A stretch of DNA of 64,000 nt from Stereocaulon alpinum. Lineage: Eukaryota; Ascomycota; Lecanoromycetes; Lecanorales; Stereocaulaceae. Both the position numbers and the translations under genes were made by a program. This document shows, in pieces, positions 33,191 to 42,366 of the stretch; the stretch's first letter is position 1; each line of letters opens with the position of its first letter. Below the pieces are notes generated by a model. That model did not search any database and had not been told where the DNA came from. It was given only the letters and a program-made list of their open reading frames with translations. The DNA lies in the NCBI GenBank assembly GCA_018257865.1, contig JAEUBA010000114.1:1-64000 (forward strand), given 5' to 3'.

Positions 33191-33652
33191 CTAGTTCGAC
33201 CGACGGCCCTCGAAGTCCCAATCAGCTAAGAAGCCGCAGACGCAGAGATGATTGCGGCTAGGCCTATCGCTGCCCGATCTGCAATGGAATCCACCCGAAA
33301 TCTCAGCATTGTTGCTAGCTGCACGCGATCTAGTGACTGAGATCAGGGGCGCTGGCCCCGAAGGAACAGGTGCCACACAACGGAGGACCTCGTCTCCATA
33401 ATATGGATCGTCAGGGCTTGGAGGTGGGGGAACAGTAAGAGTGTCGACAATTGCTCCAGCACGAAATCCATTAACGGAATTAATCCCTTGCGAATCTTCG
33501 GAAAACGCACGAAACGCGATATGTGGCAGTGTTTGGTGCTTAGGAGGCTGGGACTGCTGATCTGAGGGTTTTATACTTGAGAGAGGTGTAAGCAGATCAT
33601 TCTTACTGACTCGAGTAATGCTGTGTTCCGGTGTTTCCGGAACCAGCATCAC
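33191..33652 (-). CDS. accessory ORF between pol and 3' LTR, unknown function
   Basis: A 153-aa frame located where some gypsy elements carry a third ORF. Recognisable blocks are TPLSSIKPSDQQSQPP, DSQGINSVNGFRAG, TVPPPPSPDDPYYGDEVLR, PVPSGPAPLISVTRSRA, SDRPSRNHLCVCGFLADWD. Diverged versions exist in both other copies in this window (4793-5065 and 58135-58380), with the same block order. There is no signal peptide, membrane segment or env-like feature. It may be a spliced element protein or a relic of a transduced gene. No known domain recognised. Confidence 0.5.
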   Translation of the reverse strand: MMLVPETPEHSITRVSKNDLLTPLSSIKPSDQQSQPPKHQTLPHIAFRAFSEDSQGINSVNGFRAGAIVDTLTVPPPPSPDDPYYGDEVLRCVAPVPSGPAPLISVTRSRAASNNAEISGGFHCRSGSDRPSRNHLCVCGFLADWDFEGRRSN

Positions 33653-34177
33653 TCCCTCGTAGACCTTTGGAAAGCGCAGCTGGTATGATGTATATATATA
33701 AGTGGATGTATGGTGGCCGGTGAGGAAAAAGGAAAGAGGATTGAATCTCAGCTAAGTTTGACGATTTTCGCGGCTTGATCTCCTAGGTGCAGACGTAGCA
33801 ATTTGGCGTTATTCTCCGGACGAAGTCTTGTGCGGCGTCTCTTAGGTGTCGACGTTAACTCAAGTTAACGTCGAACCGCTGTGAATGGAAGGTCCTCACT
33901 GTCATTGTTCCACCCAGGGACTGAGAGGGCGGTTTCTCGTAGCGGCTTCGGATTTGGCAATGTTCTTCCTGGGTCTGTGGGAGGTGCTAAGGGTGCCTTG
34001 GTAGACATACTTCTTGTGGAGATAGACTTCGCAGCTCCATAACTGCTCGTTGATAAAGCTCAGTTGCACCACTGTGTTGAGTGTCTTGCGAGCTATGACA
34101 AGCGCACAGAGCCTATTCTCCCTGATCGGAGCCTAGACGCTAGCAAAAGGAAGCTGGATTCTAAGTGCTGCCGTCCG

Positions 34178-34800
34178 TTAGGGGCCGGCATGGAGCGTGT
34201 GCATGATATATGAGGGACGCGGCTCAGTGGGCGCTAAGGCCAAAAGGGGCCTAGCGTTAGACCTGGGCCGCATCTGGGCCAAACCTGGGGCAGACCTGGG
34301 CCAGGGTGCATGAACGCTAGCAAGCAATAAAGGACTAGCAAGCAACGAAAGGCTAGCCCGTAACACCGTCCGCAGTGGACCGATACCAGGGAGGCTGGTG
34401 TTAGGTGTAATAGCAGCTTCAAGGCTCGAGAGACACGAGAATTTGCTAAGTGAGGTCAAGCGATGACTGTTTTCCTGGTGCATTGTGCTTAGCTGGGGCG
34501 CTCGCCGCCGAAATTGGGGACGAAGTTGCGTAGGCGGTTCATTGTGGTGTGTGTGGTAGACAGATAGAAGTAGTAGGGGGCACCAGCTACCATATGGTGG
34601 CTAGTGCCCGCGCTGACAATCCGTCTGAGTAAGACTTGAGAGTGGGATATATATATAAATATATCTTGACCGGAAGTTCCATGGTTCGAGAAGAGAGCAG
34701 CAGGTATATATGTATGCAAAGGTATCAAGACTGGCAGTGGTGAAGGTAAGCTTGAAGGTTGACGAACATCCTCGACCCCCCTCAATTGACTTCCTGTCCC
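34178..34800 (-). other. gypsy 3' noncoding segment with TATA-like tract and an extra insert
   Basis: Between pol and the accessory ORF. The part 34489-34790 matches copy 1 (4100-4360), including a TATA-rich run (atatatatataaatatatc) and the short frame MNRLRNFVPNFGGERPS. A ~620-bp stretch (about 33860-34480) has no counterpart in copy 1, so one copy has an insertion or the other a deletion. The insert is rich in ctagcaagcaa and ctgggcc-type repeats. Confidence 0.5.
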
Positions 34801-37403
34801 TAGGAAGTATGAATGAAGTCTAGTGGCTGACCCAGTTGCAAAGGTGGTACCATAATAGAGAAGCCACGGTCAGGTGAAGGTAATACCACTTCTTCTGCAG
34901 CTGGTCTATCACTTTGCTGCCTTAGGCGGAGCCGTTGCTCTATTCTGCCGTCAATACTCTCGTCATCATCCATGTCTTCATTCCCAGCATCAGCAGCAAA
35001 TTCATTATCGCCGGCATCAAGTTCAGCCCGGCTGTGAAAGCGTTTCAGTCGACTACCATTCACAGTCCCCTTTATTATTGACTCATCCAGTTCCTTCAGA
35101 ATGTACGTCCCTTTATCCGCATTCACCTCAGCGATACGGAATGGGCCCAACCATCGAAATGTCAGCTTATGGGAATACGACTTCTCCAGCTTAGTGTCAT
35201 GCAGGAGTACCAGATCGTCAATAGCAAATGGAGTCAGGCGGATTCGATGTCCATCGTCAAACAACTCCTTGTGAGACTCCCGCATTCTTCTCAGAAACAG
35301 CGCCGTTTCTTCCAGATCCTCGTCGCGGCGTTGTAATTGTCTTGCACGCAGAGCCAGCAGTTCCGCAGTCGATTTTGCACGTTCCCAGTCAAGAATCTGC
35401 CATGTAGGGTTGGCAAGTTCAATAGGCAACACAGCATCATTCCCGTAGTTGATTCTGTACGGTGACATCCCAGTAGTCCTCTTCACTGTTGTCCTATCCG
35501 CCCAAAGGATTGCATGCAGGTTTCGAACCCAATTGTAGCGGCCTCCGTCTGTCATCTTAGCAAGTCCATCCACAATTAGCTGATGGCCGCGTTCGACCAT
35601 CCCATTCGCTTGCGGGTGGTATGCAGGGGTGACGATTCTCCGGATACGGTATCTCTGGGCGAGGTCATCAACAACATCTTTATTCTCTGGTCCTCCATCA
35701 AGCACCAATCGTTGGAAGCAACCATGTCGGCAGATAACGTCCTCGTATAGGAACCGCGCCACTGCTATTAACGTAGCAGCACTCAATGCACGAGCTTCTG
35801 GCCACCCTGAGAAATCGTCACGAGCAACCACCAGGTAATTCTTGTTCTCCCGCAGCGGCATGTGGACTACGTCGACAGCCACTTTCTGCCACATCCCTGA
35901 CACCCACGTTGGATGAAGTGCCTCTTCTTCTCGCCGCGTTGATCGTCGCTGACAGGAATCACATGTCCGTACATACGCAGCACTGTCTTCGTACAACGAC
36001 TCCCACCAGTACCGGTCTGCAACACGGCGATAGGTGCCTTCCCTGCCTCGGTGTCCATTATCATCATGCAACTCCTGCAGAATTTGTTGCTGGTTTTCCA
36101 ATGAATCGACGACACGCCGCAACGGAACATTCTTGCTAGCTCGACGAAATAGGTGCTTGTCTTTGACAAGGAACTTCATTGCCTGCCGTTTGAACAGTCG
36201 GAATTCTTTGCCACTAGGCACATCTGAGGGTCGTGCCATAGTAGTAAGGTACTGTGCAATTCGTTGTGAATGTTCCGAGTAGCTGTTATCAAGCAATTCC
36301 ACATCAGTGCTTTCCTCTGCCGCAATTGGACAGACAGAAATGAGATTCAGCTCAGTATCGATAAAGTCATCAACATCCTGTTCAATAGCGCCTTCTTCCT
36401 TCTCAGCAGAACTGTAGGGGCGGCGGGAGAGACCATCAGCAGCACTGTGCTTCCTACCAGGAACGTGACGCACATCAAAGTCGAAAAGTCGAATCCAGGC
36501 AAGCCATCTTGTTACCAGTGCACCTGGTAGGTCCGTCGCTGATTGGTTTAGCTGGGCCACCAGAGTATTCGCATCAATCTCGATAGTGAAATGAACTCCG
36601 TACAGCCAAAAGCGGAACTTCTTAAGTGCCTTCAACACTCCCCGACATTCACGTTTCCCTGCGTCGTACCGTGACTCCTGCTCAGTCCATAGTCCGCTTT
36701 CATATCTGCTAGGATGCCGTTTGCCTGTTACTGCATCAACTTGCTGGAGTACTGCACCCCATCCTTGAAGACTTGCATCCACCGCGAGGATAACTTCACC
36801 AGCACCTTCACTGTAGTTGAGCGTACGCAGGGCAGGTGCAGATGTCAGTGCCTCCTTCAAGATATCCATTGACGCCTGCTGCTCATCTCCCCACACGAAT
36901 GGTACTTCACGGCGAAAGAGACGGTAGATCGGTGCAGCAACGATAGTAAAATCCTTCACCCATATTCGGTAGTAGACACAGAGCCCAATGAATGCACGTG
37001 CACCTGCAAGATCGTGACACGGTTCCCAATCGACTACCTTCGCAATCTTTGCCGATTCAGGTGATCTTCCGCGAGCGTCACACACAAAGCCCACAATCCT
37101 GATTCCTTCCATACAGAACTGTGACTTTTCACCGGAGATAGTTGCACCCGAACGTTCAATATCAGCAAGCACCTTATCCAGATTCTGGATGTGTTCCAAC
37201 ACGAATCGACGCACTCCAGGAATGACTTCGATGTCCTGATATCGTGAATACGGGCCCTTCACACCAATATCGTCCAGAAATGGCTGGCAAACAGTCGGAA
37301 TTAGATCAGCAAGAATCTTCACCACAATGCGTACGAACTGGGCAACGGAGTTGGTTGCTCCTTGGGGCAGCGTCGTCTGACGCAGCAACCCCAGCGGCGT
37401 CAT
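34800..37403 (-). CDS. gypsy pol (RT palm, RNase H, integrase), N-terminally truncated
   Basis: An uninterrupted 867-residue frame. It starts inside RT (LPQGATNSVAQF, then PFLDDIG at residues 41-47, the YxDD box with Phe). It continues with RNase H (ILAVDASLQGWGAVLQ; YDAGKRECRGVLKAL; FTIEIDANTLVAQLN) and a linker. The integrase zinc finger is HDDNGHRG...CDSCQRR at about 475-515. The DDE core has D in AVDVVHMP, D in LVLDGGPENKDV and E in HPQANGMVERGH. A GPY/F-like segment follows (FRWLGPFRIAEV). There is no chromodomain. The first ~150 residues of RT, protease and gag are absent. Upstream the same frame stays open only ~20 codons (DLTAF) before a TGA. The frame is otherwise intact, consistent with the identical LTRs. 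Confidence 0.9.
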   Translation of the reverse strand: MTPLGLLRQTTLPQGATNSVAQFVRIVVKILADLIPTVCQPFLDDIGVKGPYSRYQDIEVIPGVRRFVLEHIQNLDKVLADIERSGATISGEKSQFCMEGIRIVGFVCDARGRSPESAKIAKVVDWEPCHDLAGARAFIGLCVYYRIWVKDFTIVAAPIYRLFRREVPFVWGDEQQASMDILKEALTSAPALRTLNYSEGAGEVILAVDASLQGWGAVLQQVDAVTGKRHPSRYESGLWTEQESRYDAGKRECRGVLKALKKFRFWLYGVHFTIEIDANTLVAQLNQSATDLPGALVTRWLAWIRLFDFDVRHVPGRKHSAADGLSRRPYSSAEKEEGAIEQDVDDFIDTELNLISVCPIAAEESTDVELLDNSYSEHSQRIAQYLTTMARPSDVPSGKEFRLFKRQAMKFLVKDKHLFRRASKNVPLRRVVDSLENQQQILQELHDDNGHRGREGTYRRVADRYWWESLYEDSAAYVRTCDSCQRRSTRREEEALHPTWVSGMWQKVAVDVVHMPLRENKNYLVVARDDFSGWPEARALSAATLIAVARFLYEDVICRHGCFQRLVLDGGPENKDVVDDLAQRYRIRRIVTPAYHPQANGMVERGHQLIVDGLAKMTDGGRYNWVRNLHAILWADRTTVKRTTGMSPYRINYGNDAVLPIELANPTWQILDWERAKSTAELLALRARQLQRRDEDLEETALFLRRMRESHKELFDDGHRIRLTPFAIDDLVLLHDTKLEKSYSHKLTFRWLGPFRIAEVNADKGTYILKELDESIIKGTVNGSRLKRFHSRAELDAGDNEFAADAGNEDMDDDESIDGRIEQRLRLRQQSDRPAAEEVVLPSPDRGFSIMVPPLQLGQPLDFIHTS

Positions 37404-37439
37404 AAAGGCAGTTAAGTCACGGCAGCGGTGGTAATAAAA

Positions 37440-37745
37440 CAGACGAATTAGATCAACGGTGGTGGTGGAATAGAATCAACAGTTTTAGGCCTTGCCTAGG
37501 GCCATAAAATCAGCTGCAGATCTATGGCAGCGGCGGCGAAACAGATAAATCCGATTAACGGCGACGGCGGCAAAACATCTTAATCATATCAGCGACAGCG
37601 ACGGTAGCGATAGTGACAGCAATAACGACAGCGACAGCGACAGCGACAGCGACAAAACAGCTTAATCAGATCCATAGCGACGGTGGCGGCGACGGTGGCA
37701 ATAACGGTGATAGCAACAGCAACACAGAAAGGAGCTCATAAGCTA
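37440..37745 (-). repeat. low-complexity triplet/hexamer tract replacing the missing RT/PR region
   Basis: Imperfect (gacagc)n and (ggcggcgac)n-like repeats, for example cagcgacagcgacagcgac near 37625-37650. It sits exactly where the N-terminal half of RT and the protease should be. The deletion breakpoint is therefore filled by simple sequence. Confidence 0.75.
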
Positions 37746-37799
37746 ACTGAATCCGGCCAGCGCGTTTATTTCACAGGCCTAAGCTCGTAAAATACCTGC

Positions 37800-38216
37800 T
37801 TATGGCAGGCCTCGTATTTCTGGCGGTATATAGGCGTATCTGTTTGGCCTCGATTCTTGCTCAGATTCCTGCTGCGGCGATGGCGATGATGTCGGTGGCG
37901 CTGATCCTGATGGCTTCCCACGTTGTTCAGGCGGTATATAGGCAGATCGGGGCCTGTACTGATCCTGCTGTAGTAGCTGCGGTGGCAGCGGTAGCAGAGC
38001 TGGCAGAGCTGGCTCACCCAACAACTGAAGCAATCGTTGCAATACCTCAACCTGTTCAGCTAAGATCTGCTGTATCTGCTGCTGATCCTGCTGCTGAGCT
38101 AGCACCTGCTCATCCTGCCTCCGCTCTTGATGTAGATCCTCCTCATATATACTAGGTACCACTGTCGCACGCGTTGGCTTCGGTGGGTGCTCTAATCTAA
38201 TCGCACGCGACGACAT
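37800..38216 (-). CDS. short Gln-rich ORF in gag position
   Basis: A 138-aa frame starting ~210 bp inside the 5' LTR. Its centre is Gln-rich and helical (EVLQRLLQLLGEPALPALLP) and it contains two copies of a YIPPExRG motif (SAYIPPEQRGKPSG and YAYIPPEIRGLP). It does not match the gag-like fragment of copy 1 (LPWYCER). It may be the N-terminus of gag or a non-coding relic. Confidence 0.4.
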   Translation of the reverse strand: MSSRAIRLEHPPKPTRATVVPSIYEEDLHQERRQDEQVLAQQQDQQQIQQILAEQVEVLQRLLQLLGEPALPALLPLPPQLLQQDQYRPRSAYIPPEQRGKPSGSAPPTSSPSPQQESEQESRPNRYAYIPPEIRGLP

Positions 38217-38426
38217 CTTGGCTCGTTGCTCAGCGAAGAGCTCGGTGGCTTGGCGATAGGGAGGAGGAGGTAGGATCGTTTTTCAGGGTCAGGACGATTC
38301 CCACCGCTGAACTGCTGCTAAATTGCTGAACTGCTGAATTGCTGAAAAGAATAGCATGCACCGACTGTACACCGCCAATTCACCAAATGTGACTCTTTTG
38401 AAAGATCGCCCCACCTTCGGCTCCAA

Positions 38427-38748
38427 TGTGAAGGTGTGGGATTAAGGGCGTCGGTCAAGAGAACACAGTAGTAGAATAGCAAGTGCAAGGGGGCTGCATG
38501 TAAGACGGAGGTAGAAGCGAATAAGACGGAGGTAGAATTGAAGACTGCTAACCGTAGCGACTGCCTGTTGCTAGAATAATTACATATCGAAAAGAATGAT
38601 GCTGACTCCAAGATACAGCAACATTCGTTGCTACATGAAGGTCCCTGAAGCCAAGCCCTTGCTGACTAATCGCTGACTAACTAACGTCCACCAACCAATT
38701 ACCGCCTGCTACTGAGAAGCCTGCAGTTGCACTGTCCACACCACCACA
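38427..38748 (-). repeat. 5' LTR of young gypsy element
   Basis: 322 bp, same sequence as the 3' LTR. In element orientation it is followed directly by attggagccgaaggtgg, the candidate tRNA primer-binding site. Confidence 0.92.
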
Positions 38749-39161
38749 GTATGGAAGCCAATGAGGATATTTCGAGGGGTAACACACAAGCATCTTTGTT
38801 ACGACACCGTTGACTGATTGGTTAGCAACTTATGGTCGTTGGTAATTGTACCCCTAGAGGCGCCCGGAGCTGGCAGCCGACACAGGTGAGGGATGATGCA
38901 TAATGCTCGGACGGGAGTTAATTCCGTAGCATTATGCACGTAGTATTGAGCTAGCAAGCGTAATGCTTGCCAATGCTCGGAAACATTCCGCAACATTTCT
39001 ACTTAGACAGCTTTTACTGTAGAAGGAATGAAACAAGTTTACCACCACTACGATCCTACTACTGCTATGTGACAACAGGGTCCTGGGAAAGTCGATGTGC
39101 TTCGTAGCAAGTGGTTAGAAGCGTCGGAGGGTTAGGGTGAGAGGGGGGTTTTCGTGGAGAC
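38749..39161. other. right flank of the young gypsy element
   Basis: About 410 bp with no convincing gene. A duplicated gcattatgcac / cattatgcacg motif surrounds 38900-38940. The helicase pseudogene begins just beyond. Confidence 0.4.
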
Positions 39162-41546
39162 TTAGAAGTTTTCAGGCATCGGTGCGCCTGGTCGACGCCG
39201 TCCGATCGAAAAACTTTCTATAGGAAACCTATGCGCATTTTCGCCCTGATTACAAATTGGGGACTTGGTCACCAGCCCACGATCGGCTTTACTCAGTTTT
39301 GTTGCCAGACTCTTCAATTTCGCATCGCTATGTGCTTGTCGCAGTGTCCAACAGCAAAGTTGATCCTCGAGGTCAAGGTTCTCGTTTGCCTGAGTCAACC
39401 AGTGGGACAGCAAACCTGCGGGGGCAAGCACGAGGTTAGGACCGTAGCTCGGTGTTAGCTTTTTCGAGATGCCTGAGTCCACGCAGGTGCATTGGATCCC
39501 TAACGGATCGTTAGATGGGCACCGCGCATCGGCCGGCTGAGGTGCATTCGTGTTCCCTCCCTCAGATGTTGATCATACTGCTGTTTGCTCCTGGCTTCCT
39601 TGACGGACTTGCGGCTTATGATGAGCAATCGGTTCAGGCAGATGACCCTGAGAGCCTGGATTGTCTATAGCCTTCGTCAGTCATCCGGGTTAGAATACAG
39701 CGGCTGGTGGATCTGATTACCTTTCCGAGTCCCATATCATCCGCAAGGTATCCGCCATTTTGAAAGACTTCAATTTCGAACATAACGAATATACCGAACA
39801 CTTGGTAGGGAAAGAGCCTCTTCTTCCCCATTCCCTGTAAGCGGACTGTGGCCTTATAGTGGTAGTCGGTCTGAAGATTTAATCTGAAGAGACGGGCGCA
39901 ATCGGTCCAACTGCCATCTTCCCGGTATAGGTGCTTAGTGACTGCGCTTGGCTATACTTGGGAGACCCTAATCTCGGTCTGTTAGTGCTCGTACTTCCTT
40001 GTAAACTCTTGACTTACAACTCCGCCGGTGTTTTGTCCTCGTCCTCCTCATCTCCTTCCTCAAGTGTTCCATCTGCGGGATCCCCCGCTTCCATCTGATC
40101 TCCGGTTGCTATGCTGCGTTTGGCCGCGGCGTTCTCATACACGATCTTAGCGTCGGCAAAGCCTTTCCGTATTCGTATAACTAGACTTAGGTCAGAGTTG
40201 GCGGTTTCCGTCGCTTTCTCCGCCTTCGCTACTGTATGTCGTGATACCTGGGGATTCTTAGCAGCTTGGTCCTGCAGCGTGTCCTCAGCTGTTAGATCGA
40301 TCGGGCACTGTAGTTCGTCGCCGCTCCGATCGCCGGTCCCTGCCGTCTCCAGGGGTTGAAGCCCAGTCTGAACTTGGGCTTCTCCTTCGGTTCCAGTAGG
40401 GGCGGTCTGGCGAGGAAGTGGAGATGGTGTCACGGATGCCCTAGGTGTTGTGACTGGTACAGTAGACTGTCTGCTCTAGACCGGAGATATGGGGTGCCGC
40501 CTTGATTCCTTATCTACCACGACACCACCGGGTTGTATATCGCTGTTATGGCCTTGAGGGCGCCGTTGTCTATCCTCGGAACCGGAGTTGTCCCCATCAT
40601 CGTGGGCCCTCTGTCCAGCCTGATGTCCAGCTTGGAAATTACCTGAGGGGCTCTCCGTCGTGCCTAACACCAACGCCGAAAGTTAACCAACGCACCTGTG
40701 ATGTAGTCGGAACACCGAGAAGGGTTTTACTCACCTGACGACCGGATTGCTGCTGCTGATTGTAAAGAAGGCTGCCGACCCAACGTCTGGTTGATTGGCA
40801 CCAACTCAAACGCTTGGTGGGGATTACCGCTATCGACGATGTCGCGGAGTGCTCTGTGAATGCCGATCCGATTTCAACTTGGTAGCATACTCACTCCCTT
40901 GGAACCTAAATAAGACGTCGACTTGCAAGTCCGTGAGTCCGAGGTCTTCCCCGCAGCATCGAACGAACGTTTCCATCGTTGTTTGGGACACTGCATGTTC
41001 TAATGGCAACGAAGGTTTCGCTGACTGAGCTAGGTCTGCAAGCAGAAACTTCACGCGTTCACCATGATAGATCACGGTTAGGTTGATGCTCTCTAGATCT
41101 GCGTTGCTTGTCCGCTGCTTCTTTAGGGCTGGAGACACTGACATCCCGCCAGTGGCTGTCGATCGGTCGGAATGCTCACCAAGCGATAAAGATCGCTGTT
41201 CGCTAGATTTCTTAGCATGCTGTTGTTGTCTTCCATTGCTACACACTTGTCGTATCATCGTTCTGATTGTATTGCAAACGCCCTCCTCGCTTGAACCACA
41301 CAGTAAGGGCGGATTATGGTCGGTATACTTCGTACCCAAGTGTCCGATGAGATTTTGCTCGATTTCGAGGGTCTTTGCGTTGTTGGGATCAGGGTGCTTA
41401 TGCTTGTTAGACCAGGTCTCAATGTCTTCCCTGAGTGGCTGCTAATCCTCGGACCTAGTGCCGGTCCTGTTGTAGATCTCCTCCAACTTTCGGTAGGCCG
41501 GGTCCTCTTCGTCGCTGTCAGCCGCATCAAATCCTCTTTTCCCCAT
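39162..41546 (-). pseudogene. SNF2-like helicase, N-terminal half, broken
   Basis: The minus-strand reading begins at ATG 41546 (MGKRGFDAADSDEEDPAYRK) and runs through a TAG at 41444-41442 (a CAG would fit) to a long frame 41339-40830 (TMIRQVC, INLTVIYHGERVKFLLADLA, CGEDLGLTDLQVDVLFRF). Shorter coding stretches follow (NPHQAFELVPINQTLGRQPS; a Glu/Asp-rich tail at 40433-40014). The helicase start follows (PYQVFGIFVMFEIEVFQNGG, then YLADDMGLGKVI, a Walker A with Val for Thr). Then comes GPNLVLAPAGLLSHWLTQAN (motif Ia). It stops before the DEAH box. Introns and frameshifts both occur. SNF2-family proteins are DNA-dependent ATPases. Confidence 0.65.
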
Positions 41547-42036
41547 GCTGTGATCGTCGTCGACTCCAGCCAGATAGTGATCGTGGCCTATGTGTTGGTG
41601 GTGATCGTAATGGTATATGGTCTCGCCTATGCCTGAAAATTAGTTAGTGAGTTGGTTGTGTTGGCAAATTCAGCTTGGGAGATCGTCGGTACTAATAATC
41701 ACCGCCTTTGACTCAACCTCACCTTGCTATTCGAGACCTACAGCCACCGCAACCCCTTCGATACCAGAGGCTGGCTGGGGAGGGTTCTGGCTAATACATA
41801 TGCGTATATGTGTCAGTTCGTCGCTGGCCAGCTGATAGTGTCAGGTGTGTTCTGGACTGCCGAAGGAGCAAGCGGTCGGTTTGTTGGTGTTGGCAGAGAT
41901 AAGAAGTGAAGGACGGATCAGGTGATGTGTAATGTGTAAGGTTGATTGGACTTGAGAGTGAATGAGCTTAGGTCCCCTGGCGCTATATGCCCTAAGCTGG
42001 AACAGCTTGAGATAGAGAGTGAAAAAACAAAGTGAT
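41547..42036. other. upstream region of the SNF2-like pseudogene
   Basis: About 490 bp between the gene start and the shared motif at 42037-42061. It carries ggtgatgtgtaatgtgtaag near 41922, with a similar ggtgaggtgttatgtgtta near 46380 upstream of the SF1 gene. Confidence 0.4.
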
Positions 42037-42061
42037 AGCTCGCACCGGGTTAGGGTAGGCA
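42037..42061. promoter_or_regulatory. 25-bp motif upstream of SNF2-like gene (copy 1 of 2)
   Basis: The motif agctcgcaccgggttagggt followed by a-ggca occurs here, about 490 bp upstream of the SNF2-like start. With one mismatch it also occurs at 46566-46590, about 595 bp upstream of the SF1 helicase start, in the same orientation. It could be a shared regulatory site or an element boundary or subterminal repeat. Confidence 0.5.
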
Positions 42062-42366
42062 AATAATCGATACTGGCCGACGCGTTTCACCTGCCCCTAT
42101 AGACCAGGCCTTGTAGAGACGGTTTCATTTCATATAAGGGTTAACCAGCTCGCGATATAGCCTCGTGTTGTCGAATACATACTAGCTGGTTGAACGTGGA
42201 AAGGTCCTAAGGACCTTCCGTTTCGCTGATACCTATGTCTTAGCTAAGTCGCCATTCCATCCCTGGCTACAGGGTTGACTATGACGTTACTATACCTTTA
42301 CTTCCACTCCTCTCCGTTTCCATCCTGTTCCTCCTGTCCATCATGCCAACCCGCGCCAGATTCCTC

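Larger units (their letters stand above)
32796..38748 (-). mobile_element. complete-ended, recently inserted but gag/PR-deleted Ty3/gypsy element
   Basis: A 5,953-bp element with 322-bp LTRs at 32796-33117 and 38427-38748 that look identical base for base. The + strand ends are TG...CA, and a short target duplication (gtat, or agtat counting the shared terminal base) lies at 32792-32795 and 38749-38752. Just inside the 3' LTR is a polypurine tract (aaggggggacgca on the minus strand). Next to the 5' LTR the minus strand reads attggagccgaaggtgg, a candidate primer-binding site (TGG start). The internal region has a short Gln-rich frame, a low-complexity tract, a long pol frame that starts inside RT, and an extra ORF before the 3' LTR. 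Gag, protease and the first part of RT are missing, so mobilisation would need help in trans. Confidence 0.92.
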
